Below are positions 42,458 to 53,658 of a stretch of 64,000 nucleotides of DNA, piece by piece. Origin of the DNA: Enterobacter sp. (lineage in GTDB: Bacteria; Pseudomonadota; Gammaproteobacteria; Enterobacterales; Enterobacteriaceae); NCBI GenBank assembly GCA_022649305.1, contig JALCNW010000001.1, positions 1 to 64,000 on the forward strand, read 5' to 3'. Each line of letters starts with the position of its first letter. Position 1 is the stretch's first letter. A program made the translations under genes and the position numbers. Below the pieces are notes generated by a model. It was given only the letters and a program-made list of their open reading frames with translations, was not told where the DNA came from and searched no databases.

Positions 42458-42949
42458 TTAATGCGTTCTGAGTAAATAATTAATTTGCTTATGCACCAGC
42501 GCCGTGCGCTTCACCACGCGCGGCGCGACCCAGACAATACTGCTTCCCGCCACCACGCCTAAGATTTCGGGCAGTTGGTGATAATCCAGAATCCGCGCCA
42601 CCGCGCGACCATATCCGGCGGCCGTATGGATAAGGATAAACTCGCTATTGTGCTCCACGCTGACCACCATTTCGGAGATGGAACGGGCGGCATCCGGAGC
42701 GGGGCGTAACTGCGGATTCATCGAATAAATCTTTTGGCCTTTGGCATTTCTAATTTTTATGACGCCAAGCAATTTGAGCAACCGCGACACCGTGGACTGA
42801 CTGATGCTGTCGAAGCCCCGGTCCTGCAAATCGCGACGTATTTCTTCCTGGGAGAGATAACTTTTTTCAGCAATCAGGCTCTGGCATACCGTCAGTTGTA
42901 ATTGTTCTTTCGGGGAGTAATCTCCGTATTCCATCATCGTTTTTCCCAT
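42458..42949 (-). CDS. ArgR-family regulator of the arginine deiminase cluster
   Basis: About 163 residues. The N-terminal winged helix (~10-75, SQEEIRRDLQDRGFDSISQSTVSRLL) binds DNA, and the C-terminal domain (~90-160) has the arginine-binding and hexamer region (FILIHTAAGYGRAVARIL, LGVVAGSSIVWV). It is a paralogue of the housekeeping ArgR and corresponds to the regulator beside the Salmonella arc genes. The start is uncertain: ATG 42949 is chosen, but an ATG at 42937 has a better-placed GGGA. Confidence 0.85.
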   Translation of the reverse strand: MGKTMMEYGDYSPKEQLQLTVCQSLIAEKSYLSQEEIRRDLQDRGFDSISQSTVSRLLKLLGVIKIRNAKGQKIYSMNPQLRPAPDAARSISEMVVSVEHNSEFILIHTAAGYGRAVARILDYHQLPEILGVVAGSSIVWVAPRVVKRTALVHKQINYLLRTH

Positions 42950-42992
42950 ATTCAATTGCCGAAATTATCGGTAGCACTGCACCGATCCGTAA

Positions 42993-43019
42993 GCCGGGGT
43001 AAGCGCAGCGCCACCCGGC
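42993..43019. repeat. REP element
   Basis: GCCGGGGTAAGCGCAGCGCC-ACCCGGC, a typical enterobacterial repetitive extragenic palindrome, between the arc transporter gene and its regulator gene. It is a different family from the CTCTCCCC repeats. Confidence 0.75.
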
Positions 43020-43022
43020 ACG

Positions 43023-44426
43023 TTACATAAGTGCTCCGAGGCTTAACGCCGCCATGATCACCACCGTCAGAATCCCCAACAGCGGTGCCACCCATTTCAG
43101 ATAGCGCACGTAAGGCACGCGAGCGATAGCTAACCCGCCCATCACCACGGCAGAAGTTGGCGTAACCAGATTCACGATCCCGGATGCCGACTGATACGCG
43201 GTCACGACCAGGTCGCGGTTGACGTTAGCGAAATCCGCGAGCGGTGCCATGATCGGCATCGTCAGAACGGCCAGGCCGGACGAAGATGGCACAAGAAATG
43301 ACAGCACCACTTCCAGCCAGTACATCACGTTAATAAACGCCACCGAAGACAGCCCGGTCACCAGACCTTCCGCACTATGTAAAATCGTGTGCGTAATCAT
43401 GCCCTTATCCATAATGACTACGATACCGCGCGCGATGCCGATAATCAGCGCAACGCCCAGCAAATCTCGCGCGCCGTTGATAAAGGTTGAGGTCAGCTCC
43501 TCTTCACTCATCCGCGCAATCAGGCCAACGATAATGGCGCTGGCAAGAAAGACGGCGGATATTTCAGCCATCCACCATCCAAGGACCGCCACGCCGTAGA
43601 TCATCACCGCGAAGGCGAGGGCGAAAATCACCAGAATGATTTTGCGCACTGGCGTAAATTCCAGCGACTGCTCGCCTTTGCTGCCGAGGAAATGGGCGAG
43701 GTTTTCTTCTTGCTTGTCCGCCACGATCGACAGGGAAGGATCCCGGCGCACTTTGCGAGCGTAGCGCATCACCCATACCACGCAGATGACCCAACCAATC
43801 GCCAGCAGGGCCACGCGCAGGGCGATCCCATTGGTAAACGGAATGCCCGCTGCGTTGGCGGCGATAACCGTAGCGAAGGGGTTAATGGTCGATCCGAGTG
43901 TGCCGATCCCTGCACCGAGCAGCACCGTGGAGGCGGCGACGACCGGATCGAAGCGGGCGGCGAGCATTACCGGCACCAGCAGCGTATAAAACGGCAGCGA
44001 CTCTTCTGCCATACCATAAATCGTACCGCCTGCGGCAAACAGCGCCATCAGGATCGGGATCATCCACTCTTCTCGACCACGCAGCCGCGTGGTGACGCGC
44101 TCGATCCCGGCATCAATCGCACCGGTTTTGGTGACGATCCCCAGAAATCCGCCGATGATCAGAATAAATAGCGCCACGTCGATCGCGCCGGCTTGCCCCG
44201 ACACCGGATCGTACAGCCCGGCGATCGGCGCCATCAACACCGACACGATCCCCTGCGGATGTGCGGCAACGTGTGCGTAAGTTCCGGCAATAGGGACTTC
44301 TTTGCCGAGCGTTTCATTCATCACCATCTGGTACTGACCGGCCGGAACAACCCAGCTCAGCGCGGCAACCACGGCAATCAGAAAAAAGAGGATGGTATAA
44401 GCGGAAGGAAACTTGAATTTGCCCAT
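43023..44426 (-). CDS. YfcC/ArcD-like basic amino-acid antiporter
   Basis: A 467-residue inner-membrane protein of the YfcC/C4-dicarboxylate-carrier superfamily with about 12 hydrophobic segments; conserved patches include AEESLPFYTLLVPV and SSSGLAVLTMPIMAPLAD. In this operon its natural role is exchange of arginine and ornithine. This is inferred from the context and from the similar Salmonella cluster. It lies downstream of the carbamoyltransferase gene with an intercistronic hairpin between them. Confidence 0.85.
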   Translation of the reverse strand: MGKFKFPSAYTILFFLIAVVAALSWVVPAGQYQMVMNETLGKEVPIAGTYAHVAAHPQGIVSVLMAPIAGLYDPVSGQAGAIDVALFILIIGGFLGIVTKTGAIDAGIERVTTRLRGREEWMIPILMALFAAGGTIYGMAEESLPFYTLLVPVMLAARFDPVVAASTVLLGAGIGTLGSTINPFATVIAANAAGIPFTNGIALRVALLAIGWVICVVWVMRYARKVRRDPSLSIVADKQEENLAHFLGSKGEQSLEFTPVRKIILVIFALAFAVMIYGVAVLGWWMAEISAVFLASAIIVGLIARMSEEELTSTFINGARDLLGVALIIGIARGIVVIMDKGMITHTILHSAEGLVTGLSSVAFINVMYWLEVVLSFLVPSSSGLAVLTMPIMAPLADFANVNRDLVVTAYQSASGIVNLVTPTSAVVMGGLAIARVPYVRYLKWVAPLLGILTVVIMAALSLGALM

Positions 44427-44441
44427 GATGTTCTCCTGAAC

Positions 44442-44468
44442 CCCGGCGCAGCCTCAGGCCGCGCCGGG
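44442..44468 (-). repeat. Intercistronic hairpin in the arc operon
   Basis: CCCGGCGC and GCGCCGGG pair across an 11-base loop, without a T-run. Located between the carbamoyltransferase and antiporter genes; likely an mRNA-stabilising structure. Confidence 0.6.
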
Positions 44469-44474
44469 CGGTGA

Positions 44475-45479
44475 TTAGTCGCCGAGTGTCGCCACCATGA
44501 CCGCTTTAATGGTGTGCATGCGGTTTTCTGCTTCGTCAAAGACGATAGAGTTCGGTGATTCGAAGACCTCTTCCGTCACTTCCAGCCCTTTCAGGCCGTA
44601 GGCCATTTCGATTTCACGGCCCACTTTGGTGTGCTCGTTATGGAATGCTGGCAGGCAGTGCATGAACTTCACGTTCGGATTGCCGGTGGCTTTCATTACT
44701 CCGGCGTTGATCTGATATGGCGTCATCAGGCTCACGCGCTCGGCCCACGCCTCTTTCGGCTCGCCCATCGACACCCAGACGTCGGTGTAGAGGAAGTCAG
44801 TGCCATGCACGCCTTCGTTCACGTCATCGGTTAAGGTGATGCGCGCACCGGTCTCTTTGGCGATGGCGCGGCACTGTTCAACCAGCCCGGCCTCAGGCCA
44901 GAAGGATTTGGGTGCCACCAGGCGAATATCCATGCCCATTTTTGCCGCGCCAACCATCAGCGAGTTGCCCATGTTGTTCCGCGCGTCGCCCAGATAGGCG
45001 AAGCTCAGCTCCGGCAAGGTTTTGCCTGGCGCGTGTTCCAGCATGGTCATCAGATCTGCGAGGATTTGCGTAGGATGGAATTCGTTGGTCAGCCCGTTCC
45101 AGACGGGAACGCCTGCGAACTCGCCCAGTTCTTCGACGATCTCCTGACCGTAACCGCGATACTCGATGCCGTCATACATGCGGCCCAGCACGCGGGCGGT
45201 GTCTTTCATCGACTCTTTATGGCCAATCTGCGATCCGCTTGGACCGAGGTAGGTCACCTGTGCGCCCTGGTCAAACGCGCCCACTTCAAACGCGCAGCGG
45301 GTGCGGGTGGAGGTTTTTTCGAAGATCAGCGCGATGTTTTTGCCGACCAGAGTTTGCTTTTCGCGCCCGGCTTTTTTAGCGGCTTTGAGTTCGATAGCGA
45401 GGTCGATCAGGTACTGAATTTCTGTTGGGGTGTAGTCCAGCAGTTTAAGGAAGTTGCGGTTTTTTAGGTTGATGGTCAT
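44475..45479 (-). CDS. arcB: Catabolic ornithine carbamoyltransferase
   Basis: 334 residues. In this operon it works backwards, turning citrulline plus phosphate into ornithine and carbamoyl phosphate. The carbamoyl-phosphate motif [12 protein letters not shown], the ornithine-binding HCLPAFHN and the SMG loop ([10 protein letters not shown]) are present. A second, biosynthetic-type copy (argI) lies 11.7 kb away with the same length. The assignment to the catabolic role rests on the operon, not on diagnostic residues. Confidence 0.93.
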   Translation of the reverse strand: MTINLKNRNFLKLLDYTPTEIQYLIDLAIELKAAKKAGREKQTLVGKNIALIFEKTSTRTRCAFEVGAFDQGAQVTYLGPSGSQIGHKESMKDTARVLGRMYDGIEYRGYGQEIVEELGEFAGVPVWNGLTNEFHPTQILADLMTMLEHAPGKTLPELSFAYLGDARNNMGNSLMVGAAKMGMDIRLVAPKSFWPEAGLVEQCRAIAKETGARITLTDDVNEGVHGTDFLYTDVWVSMGEPKEAWAERVSLMTPYQINAGVMKATGNPNVKFMHCLPAFHNEHTKVGREIEMAYGLKGLEVTEEVFESPNSIVFDEAENRMHTIKAVMVATLGD

Positions 45480-45515
45480 GTGGGAAATCCTTTTAAATTA
45501 GTGTCTAAAACCTTA

Positions 45516-45552
45516 CCCCTCTCCCCTATGGGGAGAGGGCAGGGGTGAGGGG
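45516..45552. repeat. GC-rich palindromic repeat, copy 7
   Basis: CCCCTCTCCCC-TAT-GGGGAGAGGG then CAGGGGTGAGGGGG, between arcC and arcB inside the operon. It is the only copy in the arc cluster and is closest to copy 2. Confidence 0.8.
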
Positions 45553-45553
45553 G

Positions 45554-46465
45554 TTAGTTACGAATCAGCGTGCCTTTCTCCCCGGCCAGAATCTCTGCCC
45601 CGTCTTCCAGCGCGCCGATCCCGGCGATGCCGTTGCACGCTTCGACAAATTCACGGCAGGCAGCCACTTTCGGCCCCATTGAACCGGCGTCAAACTTCAT
45701 GCCTTTCAGCAGTTCCGGCGTTACCTGCGCCAGCGGACGCTGGGTCGGTTTGCCCCAGTCGAGGTACACCGCGTCGGCATCGGTCAGGATCAGCAGGGCG
45801 TCGGCCTCGATCTGTCGGGCCAGCAGCGCGGCGGAAAGATCTTTGTCGATAACCGCTTCAATGCCGCGATAGCCGTTGGCGTTTTCCACCACCGGTACGC
45901 CGCCACCACCGTTGCAGATCACCAGATGATCGCGCTCAATCAGGGCGGTAATGGCATCGCGCTCGACGATGCGTTTTGGCTGCGGCGACGGCACTACGCG
46001 GCGGACATATTTGCCGTCGGCCTTGAACGCCCAGCCTTTTTCCGCACGCAGCACACTGGCCTGTTCCGCGCTATACACCGGGCCGATGTATTTGGTCGGG
46101 TTGCTGAAGGCTGGATCGGCCGGGTCCACTTCCACCTGAGTGAGCAGCACGCTCACCTCGCGTTGAGGCAGGTTGTTTTTCAGCGCTTGCTGGAGCATGT
46201 AGCCGATCATTCCCTGGCTCTCGGCACCAAGAACGTCAAGCGGATAGGGCGTAACTTTGTCGTAGGCACTGTTTTGTAGCGCCAGCAGTCCGACCTGCGG
46301 CCCGTTGCCATGCACCAGCACCACGCGCCATTGTTCGGTCAGCCCGGCGATGGTGTGGGCTGCCAGCTCAATATTCTGACGCTGGATATCCGCTTCCAGC
46401 GGTTCGCCGCGTTTGAGCAGCGCATTGCCGCCGAGGGCGACGACCAGAGTGGGTTTTCTTTCCAT
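45554..46465 (-). CDS. arcC: Carbamate kinase
   Basis: 303 residues. It uses carbamoyl phosphate to make ATP, the energy-yielding step of the arginine deiminase pathway. The N-terminal ALGGNALLKRGEP and the VICNGGGGVPVV loop of the amino-acid-kinase fold are intact, as is the K-rich KYVRRVVPSPQPKRI segment. It lies 10 bases after arcA. Confidence 0.96.
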   Translation of the reverse strand: MERKPTLVVALGGNALLKRGEPLEADIQRQNIELAAHTIAGLTEQWRVVLVHGNGPQVGLLALQNSAYDKVTPYPLDVLGAESQGMIGYMLQQALKNNLPQREVSVLLTQVEVDPADPAFSNPTKYIGPVYSAEQASVLRAEKGWAFKADGKYVRRVVPSPQPKRIVERDAITALIERDHLVICNGGGGVPVVENANGYRGIEAVIDKDLSAALLARQIEADALLILTDADAVYLDWGKPTQRPLAQVTPELLKGMKFDAGSMGPKVAACREFVEACNGIAGIGALEDGAEILAGEKGTLIRN

Positions 46466-46475
46466 GATGGCTCCT

Positions 46476-47696
46476 TTAAATTCCGTCGCGTTCCAGTGGG
46501 CAGCTCATGCAGCGTGCGCCGCCGCGACCGCGTCCCAGCTCGTCGCCCGGAATCGGTAGCACGGTGATCCCCGCTTTGTCGTATTTCTCGTTAGTCCAGA
46601 TGTTGCGCTCATAGCCAATCACCACGCCGGGGCGAATGGTCAGCACGTTGTTGGCGTCGTTCCACTGTTCACGCTCGGCTTCGAAGGCATCGCCGCCAGT
46701 GGTGATCAGGCGCACCTGATTAATGCCGAGTGCTTTCTCAATGGCGTGCAGCAGGTCTGTTTCCTGGGTGCGCAGCAGGCCGCCGCGTCCGTCCGGGGTC
46801 AGCGTCCAGCACTGGGCGTCCTTGCGCACCACTTCCGGGTAGACCGAGAAGGTATCGACGTCGATGTGGGTCATGACGGTATCGAGATGCATACAGGAGC
46901 GATGTTTAGGCAGCTCAACGGCAATCACGCGCTCGGCCTGACGATGCTTAAACAGGCTGTTGGCGAGGAACTCCACGCCTTGTGGCGTCGTGCGTTCTGA
47001 CATGCCAATTAATACCGCACCGCGACCAATCACTAATACGTCACCGCCTTCTAATGTGGCGTGATCGTAATTAATATTCTCATCGCCGAAATACTTAATA
47101 AAATCACCGTCGGCAAACGCCGGGTGCCAGCGATATATGGCGCGGAGGTTATTTGTTTCGCGCTGACGGGCCGCTTTGGCCATCGGGTTAATCGACACGC
47201 CGTTATAAATCCAGCAGGAGGTGTCACGCGTAAATAAATGGTTGGGCAACGGCTTCATAATAAAATCATTCGCCGTGTGGGTATCGACAACCATATTTTT
47301 AATAAACGCAGGGATTTCGCCGTAGGTTAATCCACCACTCAAACGCCGCGCCAGTTCACGATGCGGCATATCTGCCAGCCAGCCGCGCACGTCGTTGGCG
47401 AACGCAGGCCCGAGGCGATAGTCGGAGATTTGTGTTTCCAGTAACCAGGCTTTGGCGTCTGCAATATCAAGGGTTTGTGTGAGTAAGTCGGTCAACAGCA
47501 GGACTTCCACACCCTGCTCGCGCAGCGTGTTTGCGAAAATGTCATGCTCTTCACCCGCGCGCTCTACCGATAACACATCATCGAATAACAACTCCTGACA
47601 GTTCGACGGTGTTAAACGTTTTAGACTTAAATTTGGGCGATGCAGCATAACGCTACGCAATTGACCAATTTCAGAACCGACGTAATGCTTTTCCAT
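46476..47696 (-). CDS. arcA: Arginine deiminase
   Basis: 406 residues. It converts arginine to citrulline and ammonia and is the first gene of the arc operon. Guanidino-modifying-enzyme landmarks are visible: the catalytic Cys in [12 protein letters not shown] near the C-terminus, [12 protein letters not shown] with the catalytic His, and [10 protein letters not shown]. It helps anaerobic ATP formation and acid resistance. It should not be confused with the ArcA response regulator. Confidence 0.96.
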   Translation of the reverse strand: MEKHYVGSEIGQLRSVMLHRPNLSLKRLTPSNCQELLFDDVLSVERAGEEHDIFANTLREQGVEVLLLTDLLTQTLDIADAKAWLLETQISDYRLGPAFANDVRGWLADMPHRELARRLSGGLTYGEIPAFIKNMVVDTHTANDFIMKPLPNHLFTRDTSCWIYNGVSINPMAKAARQRETNNLRAIYRWHPAFADGDFIKYFGDENINYDHATLEGGDVLVIGRGAVLIGMSERTTPQGVEFLANSLFKHRQAERVIAVELPKHRSCMHLDTVMTHIDVDTFSVYPEVVRKDAQCWTLTPDGRGGLLRTQETDLLHAIEKALGINQVRLITTGGDAFEAEREQWNDANNVLTIRPGVVIGYERNIWTNEKYDKAGITVLPIPGDELGRGRGGARCMSCPLERDGI

Positions 47697-47741
47697 AATT
47701 ATTCCTTTAACTGTTTTTTCAGAATAAAAAGGGCTGTGCTA

Positions 47742-47755
47742 TGAATCGGGATTTA
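47742..47755. promoter_or_regulatory. ARG box upstream of arcA
   Basis: TGAAT-CGGG-ATTTA matches the ARG-box core TGAAT-N4-ATTCA at 9 of 10 positions, 46 bases before arcA. It lies within a larger inverted repeat GCTATGAA...TTCATAGC (47738-47764). It is a probable site for the cluster's ArgR-type protein. Confidence 0.65.
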
Positions 47756-47818
47756 TTTCATAGCCCTCTAAGCTCAATTGATTTCAGGGCTCATAGTAGG
47801 CGGCTTAAAATTTGATAA

Positions 47819-47834
47819 TGTGATATTGCTCACG
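47819..47834. promoter_or_regulatory. CRP site upstream of arcA
   Basis: TGTGA-TATTGC-TCACG matches the CRP consensus at 9 of 10 core positions. Confidence 0.75.
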
Positions 47835-48337
47835 CCGGATCGGCTATTAGCAGGTTTGTTTTCTATTGCATGACTCGCATCAGATAATGATTAATTAGTC
47901 ATTATTGCAGTATGAATGACTAAGCATATTTGGCTGGGTATATTTGTAGTTGTTATTGATTTGTTGATTGTAATAGGCTGATACATATAAATAACATTAT
48001 GAATTATATGAATAATTTAAATTGATAAGCATGAATATGCATAAATCAGAATTAACTATTGTTGCTCAAAGCTAAATTAAAAAATAACTATCCAGAATAA
48101 ATGAAAATAACCGAGATGATAAAGTGTGACGGGGGCGCGGGTTTTTTATTAATATTAGTTTTATCAGTGCATTAAAAAAAGACGCTTACCTTGTCAAACC
48201 CGCTTTATGCATAACCGTTGCATAAATGCCGGAGCGCTATTAACAGGCAATTAACACATTTCCCGATAATCATGCGCTGACGCAAGTCTTGCTCAAAAAA
48301 GAGTGGTATGGCAGTAGAAATCCTCGTATAAAAGATA

Positions 48338-48824
<487 letters not shown>

Positions 48825-48830
48825 TTTTTT

Positions 48831-48857
48831 GGCCCGGCGTGCTATGACCGCCGGGCC
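48831..48857 (+). terminator. Hairpin after tabA
   Basis: GGCCCGGCG and CGCCGGGCC pair over a nine-base loop. There is no T-run downstream, so it may be only a stabilising hairpin. Confidence 0.5.
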
Positions 48858-48981
48858 TGGAACGTTACCGCGTTGTTACATCATTTCGTGATCCAGTCTA
48901 AAATTTCACCTCTTCCTGCACTTTCCCGGTTTACCTCTTCCTTTATCACGTCATAGTATGAGAGTTAAATTAATGAACGCT

Positions 48982-48998
48982 GTTCTATAATGTAGAAC
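48982..48998. promoter_or_regulatory. XynR (YagI)-type operator at the yagE promoter
   Basis: GTTCTA-TAATG-TAGAAC is a perfect inverted repeat that contains a TATAAT -10 element, 25 bases before yagE. Binding of the IclR-family repressor encoded at the end of the module would cover the promoter directly. Confidence 0.7.
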
Positions 48999-49022
48999 AA
49001 AATGATTCAGCAAGGAGATCTC

Positions 49023-49931
49023 ATGCAGCAGAACGTGCAGTTTTCGGGGATTATTCCGCCTGTCTCCACCATCTTCTCTGCCGATGGGCAGTTTGATAAA
49101 CAGGGTACCGCCGCGCTTATAGACGACATGATTGGCGCAGGCGTAGATGGCCTGTTCTTTTTAGGCAGCGGGGGAGAGTTCTCGCAGCTAAACGCCGAAG
49201 AGCGTAAAGCGATCGCCCGTTTTGCTATTGATCACGTGGATCGTCGTGTGCCGGTATTGATTGGCACTGGCGGCACCAACGCCCGGGAAACCATCGAACT
49301 CAGCCAGCATGCCCAGCAAGCCGGGGCGGACGGGATCGTTGTCATTAACCCGTACTACTGGAAAGTGTCCGAACAAAACCTGATTCACTATTTCCAGCAG
49401 GTGGCCGACAGCGTGACGCTGCCGGTGATCCTGTATAACTTCCCCGCACTTACCGGCCAGGACCTGACGCCGACGCTGGTGAAGACGCTGGCGGATTCTC
49501 GCCGCAATATCGTGGGTATCAAAGACACCATCGATTCCGTAGCCCATCTGCGCAGTATGATCCTGACGGTGAAATCAGCACATCCGCACTTCACCGTGCT
49601 GTGCGGTTACGACGATCATCTGTTTAATACTTTGCTGTTAGGGGGCGATGGCGCGATTTCAGCCAGCGGCAATTTTGCCCCGCAGGTATCGGTAAAATTG
49701 CGCCAGGCGTTTCGCGATGGCGACTTGGCTCAGGCTGCACATTATCACCAGACCCTGCTGCAAATCCCGCAGATGTATCAACTGGACACGCCGTTTGTGA
49801 ACGTCATTAAAGAAGCGATTGTGCTGTGCGGACGACCGATTTCCACGCATGTGTTGCCGCCTGCCGGGCCGCTGGATGAGGCTCGCAAAACGCAGCTTAA
49901 ATCGCTGTTACAACAGCTCAAGCTCTGCTGA
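49023..49931 (+). CDS. yagE: 2-keto-3-deoxy sugar-acid aldolase YagE
   Basis: 302 residues from ATG 49023, with AAGGAG upstream; the ORF track's seven extra residues precede that site. A DapA-family TIM barrel: the Schiff-base lysine is in [10 protein letters not shown], and the conserved Tyr in [11 protein letters not shown]. coli YagE cleaves 2-keto-3-deoxygluconate or the xylonate-derived analogue to pyruvate and an aldehyde. It is the first gene of yagEF. Confidence 0.94.
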   Translation: MQQNVQFSGIIPPVSTIFSADGQFDKQGTAALIDDMIGAGVDGLFFLGSGGEFSQLNAEERKAIARFAIDHVDRRVPVLIGTGGTNARETIELSQHAQQAGADGIVVINPYYWKVSEQNLIHYFQQVADSVTLPVILYNFPALTGQDLTPTLVKTLADSRRNIVGIKDTIDSVAHLRSMILTVKSAHPHFTVLCGYDDHLFNTLLLGGDGAISASGNFAPQVSVKLRQAFRDGDLAQAAHYHQTLLQIPQMYQLDTPFVNVIKEAIVLCGRPISTHVLPPAGPLDEARKTQLKSLLQQLKLC

Positions 49932-49945
49932 GGCGCACGAATACG

Positions 49946-51913
49946 ATGCCAATAGAAACGATTTTTACGCCGCAGAGCGATGCTTTTTATTCCGTCACCA
50001 CCCATGCGGCCGGGCCACAGGGCGCGCTGCCGCTGACCCCGCAAATGCTGATGGAGTCGCCAAGCGGCAATCTGTTTGGCATGACGCAAAACGCAGGTAT
50101 GGGCTGGGATGCGAATAAACTCACCGGGAAAGAGGTGCTGATTATTGGCACTCAGGGTGGGATCCGCGCAGGAGATGGCCGCCCGATCGCGCTGGGCTAC
50201 CACACGGGACACTGGGAGATTGGCCTGCAAATGCAGGCGGCGGCGAAAGAGATTACTCGCCACGGTGGGATCCCGTTTGCCGCGTTTGTCAGCGATCCCT
50301 GCGATGGTCGTTCTCAGGGAACGCACGGAATGTTTGATTCCCTGCCGTATCGCAACGATGCGGCTATTGTGTTTCGACGTCTTATTCGTTCCCTGCCGAC
50401 ACGCCGCGCTGTGATTGGCGTTGCCACCTGCGACAAAGGCCTGCCAGCTACCATGATCGCGCTGGCATCCATGCATCATTTGCCGACGATTCTGGTACCG
50501 GGTGGTGCCACGCTGCCACCCACTTTTGGTGAAGATGCCGGAAAAGTGCAAACCATCGGGGTGCGCTATGCCAATGACGAGCTTTCTTTGCAAGAGGCCG
50601 CCGAGCTGGGTTGTCGCGCCTGCGCCTCGCCGGGTGGTGGCTGCCAGTTCCTGGGAACGGCGGGAACGGCGCAGGTGGTGGCAGAGGCGCTAGGTCTGGC
50701 GCTGCCGCATTCGGCGCTGGCTCCGTCAGGGCAGGATGTCTGGCTGGAGATCTCGCGGCAATCTGCGCGGGCGGTCATCGAACTGGATAACCGCGGCATT
50801 ACCACGCGCGATATCCTGACGGACAAAGCCATTGAAAACGCGATGGTGATCCACGCCGCGTTTGGTGGTTCCACCAATTTACTGCTGCATATTCCGGCTA
50901 TCGCGCATGCAGCGGGCTGCACGTTGCCTGACGTTGAGCACTGGACGCGTATCAATCGTAAGGTGCCACGGCTGGTCAGCGTGTTGCCAAACGGACCGGA
51001 TTATCACCCGACGGTGCGCGCCTTCCTGGCGGGCGGTGTGCCAGAGGTGATGCTCCATCTGCGCGCGCTCGGTCTGCTGCATGAAGATGCCATGACCGTC
51101 ACCGGGCAGACGGTGGGGGAAAATCTTGACTGGTGGCAGGCATCGGAGCGTCGTGCGCGATTCCGCCAGTGCCTGCGCGATCAGGACGGTGTCGATCCGG
51201 ATGATGTGATCCTGCCGCCGGAGCGTGCCAAAGCCAGAGGGTTAACCTCGACGGTGGCTTTCCCGGTTGGCAATATCGCGCCAGAAGGCTCGGTGATCAA
51301 AGCCACGGCAATCGATCCGTCGGTGGTCAGTGAGGATGGTGTGTATCGGCATACTGGCCGGGCACGGGTGTTTGTTTCTGAAGCCCGCGCGATTAAGGCA
51401 ATCAAAAACGGTGAGATTGAACAGGGCGACATTATGGTGGTGATCGGTGGCGGGCCGTCTGGTACCGGCATGGAAGAGACCTATCAGCTGACGTCGGCCT
51501 TAAAGCATGTGTCGTGGGGAAAATCAGTATCGCTCATCACTGACGCGCGTTTCTCCGGCGTGTCTACCGGCGCATGTTTCGGCCACGTAGCGCCAGAAGC
51601 GCTGGCCGGAGGGCCGATTGGCAAGCTTCGCGATGATGACATCATCGAGATTGTTGTTGATCGTCTCTCCCTGACCGGCAGCGTGAACTTTATCGGCACG
51701 CGACATGCGCCGCTGACGCCTGACGAGGGCGCGGCGGAACTGGCGCTTCGTCAGCCGCATCCGGAACTGCACGCTCATGTTTTTTTGCCCGACGACACCC
51801 GCCTGTGGGCGGCATTACAGTCGGTGAGTGGAGGCACCTGGAAAGGGTGTATTTACGACACGGATAAAATTATCGAGGTTATTAACGCCGGTAAAAAAGC
51901 GCTCGGATTGTAA
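49946..51913 (+). CDS. yagF: D-xylonate dehydratase YagF
   Basis: 655 residues, the E. coli length, of the IlvD/Edd family. It dehydrates xylonate to 2-keto-3-deoxyxylonate, the substrate of YagE. Iron-sulfur ligand cysteines are in [19 protein letters not shown] and [14 protein letters not shown]. It follows yagE by 14 bases and ends in a clear terminator, so yagEF forms one unit and yagGH another. Confidence 0.94.
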   Translation: MPIETIFTPQSDAFYSVTTHAAGPQGALPLTPQMLMESPSGNLFGMTQNAGMGWDANKLTGKEVLIIGTQGGIRAGDGRPIALGYHTGHWEIGLQMQAAAKEITRHGGIPFAAFVSDPCDGRSQGTHGMFDSLPYRNDAAIVFRRLIRSLPTRRAVIGVATCDKGLPATMIALASMHHLPTILVPGGATLPPTFGEDAGKVQTIGVRYANDELSLQEAAELGCRACASPGGGCQFLGTAGTAQVVAEALGLALPHSALAPSGQDVWLEISRQSARAVIELDNRGITTRDILTDKAIENAMVIHAAFGGSTNLLLHIPAIAHAAGCTLPDVEHWTRINRKVPRLVSVLPNGPDYHPTVRAFLAGGVPEVMLHLRALGLLHEDAMTVTGQTVGENLDWWQASERRARFRQCLRDQDGVDPDDVILPPERAKARGLTSTVAFPVGNIAPEGSVIKATAIDPSVVSEDGVYRHTGRARVFVSEARAIKAIKNGEIEQGDIMVVIGGGPSGTGMEETYQLTSALKHVSWGKSVSLITDARFSGVSTGACFGHVAPEALAGGPIGKLRDDDIIEIVVDRLSLTGSVNFIGTRHAPLTPDEGAAELALRQPHPELHAHVFLPDDTRLWAALQSVSGGTWKGCIYDTDKIIEVINAGKKALGL

Positions 51914-51929
51914 TTATTAAAATATTAAC

Positions 51930-51962
51930 TCGTCTGCGGAAGTTATTTCGCGGACGATTTTT
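51930..51962 (+). terminator. yagEF terminator
   Basis: TCGTCTGCG and CGCGGACGA pair (one G-T) and are followed by TTTTT, 17 bases after the yagF stop. Confidence 0.88.
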
Positions 51963-52266
51963 CTACGCCCGTAATATAGCGATTGACGGAAATTATTATT
52001 TTCATAACTCATTGAAATAAAACACAAAACTATTTTTCATTTTCATCTTTATAACGATATTTATCACAAAAGCAAAATATCATAATTCATAAACAAGAAA
52101 TGACCATTGCCGATAAAACGATCATCTCATTACACTTTATTAACACGAAAATGTGAAATCAGCACACGAAAAAAGGGTGTATTCCTGACGATGCACCAGG
52201 TGAAGTATTGGCCTGGACCAGGTCCCTGACGTTTGCACTGTTCCACTCTCTGCGTTGGGGGTCAAA
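51963..52266 (+). promoter_or_regulatory. yagGH promoter region
   Basis: A ~300-base AT-rich gap without a gene. Near its end lies GGACC-A-GGTCC (52215-52225), a perfect inverted repeat about 40 bases before yagG and a candidate operator. The XynR-like palindrome seen at yagE is not repeated here. Confidence 0.5.
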
Positions 52267-53646
52267 ATGCAATTAACCATGAAAGATAAGATTGGCTACG
52301 GGCTGGGTGATACCGCCTGCGGCTTCGTCTGGCAGGCGACGATGTTCCTGCTCGCCTATTTCTATACCGATGTCTTTGGCTTATCCGCAGGCATCATGGG
52401 CACGCTGTTCCTGGTGTCGCGCGTGTTGGATGCGGTCACCGATCCGTTAATGGGGCTGTTAGTCGACCGCACCCGCACGCGTCACGGACAATTCCGCCCG
52501 TTCCTGCTGTGGGGGGCTATTCCATTTGGCATCGTGTGTATGCTCACCTTCTACACGCCGGATTTCTCTGCGCAGGGCAAAATCATCTACGCCTGCGTGA
52601 CCTACATTCTACTGACGCTGGTCTACACCTTCGTTAACGTGCCCTATTGCGCCATGCCAGGTGTGATCACCGCCGATCCTAAAGAGCGTCATGCCCTTCA
52701 GTCCTGGCGCTTTTTCCTGGCAGCGGCAGGATCGCTGGCAATAAGCGGAGTGGCTCTGCCGCTGGTGGGTATCATTGGTAAAGGTAACGAACAGTTGGGC
52801 TACTTTGGCGCGATGTGCGTGCTGGGGGTGAGTGGCGTGGTGCTGCTGTATGTTTGTTTCTTTACGACCAAAGAGCGCTATACCTTTGAGGTTCAGCCGG
52901 GTTCATCGGTATCGAAAGATCTCAAGCTGCTGTTCGGTAATACCCAATGGCGCATCATGTGCGCGTTCAAAATGATGGCGACTTGTTCCAACGTGGTGCG
53001 CGGTGGGGCCACGCTCTATTTCGTTAAATACGTGATGGATCATCCTGAAATGGCGACGCAGTTCCTGCTCTACGGCAGCATTGCCACCATGTTTGGATCG
53101 CTTTGCTCCTCCCGACTGTTGGGCCGCTTTGACCGCGTGAAGGCGTTTAAGTGGATTATCGTGGCTTATTCGCTGATTAGCCTGCTGATTTTCTTCACCC
53201 CGGCCGAAAATATCGCCCTGATTTTTGCCCTCAACATCGTGTTCCTCTTCGTCTTTAACACCACCACGCCGCTGCAATGGCTGATGGCCTCCGACGTGGT
53301 CGACTACGAAGAGAGTCGCAGTGGACGCCGCCTGGACGGGCTGGTGTTTTCGACCTATCTCTTCAGCCTGAAAATTGGCCTGGCGATTGGTGGCGCGGTG
53401 GTGGGCTGGATTCTGGCATGGGTGAACTACTCTGCCAGCAGTAGCGTGCAGCCGGTTGAAGTCTTAAGCATCATCAAGATTCTGTTCTGTGTGGTGCCGG
53501 TGGTGCTCTATGTCGGCATGTTCATCATGCTCTCACTGTATAAGCTGTCCGATGCGCGCGTGGAAGCGATAAGCCAGCAGTTGATCAAGCATCGCGCGGC
53601 GCAGGGCGAGGATATTCCCGCTGCGGCGACGGCGGCATCTCATTAA
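52267..53646 (+). CDS. yagG: Xyloside/pentoside GPH-family sugar transporter YagG
   Basis: About 459 residues with 12 expected membrane segments, of the glycoside-pentoside-hexuronide:cation symporter family (like MelB and XynB-associated carriers). The N-terminal KIGYGLGDTACGFVWQ and DPLMGLLVDRTRTRHGQFRP are family hallmarks. ATG 52267 is chosen because GGGGG precedes it; a TTG at 52255 would add four residues. It imports xylo-oligosides for YagH. Confidence 0.93.
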   Translation: MQLTMKDKIGYGLGDTACGFVWQATMFLLAYFYTDVFGLSAGIMGTLFLVSRVLDAVTDPLMGLLVDRTRTRHGQFRPFLLWGAIPFGIVCMLTFYTPDFSAQGKIIYACVTYILLTLVYTFVNVPYCAMPGVITADPKERHALQSWRFFLAAAGSLAISGVALPLVGIIGKGNEQLGYFGAMCVLGVSGVVLLYVCFFTTKERYTFEVQPGSSVSKDLKLLFGNTQWRIMCAFKMMATCSNVVRGGATLYFVKYVMDHPEMATQFLLYGSIATMFGSLCSSRLLGRFDRVKAFKWIIVAYSLISLLIFFTPAENIALIFALNIVFLFVFNTTTPLQWLMASDVVDYEESRSGRRLDGLVFSTYLFSLKIGLAIGGAVVGWILAWVNYSASSSVQPVEVLSIIKILFCVVPVVLYVGMFIMLSLYKLSDARVEAISQQLIKHRAAQGEDIPAAATAASH

Positions 53647-53658
53647 GAAGGAGGCAAT

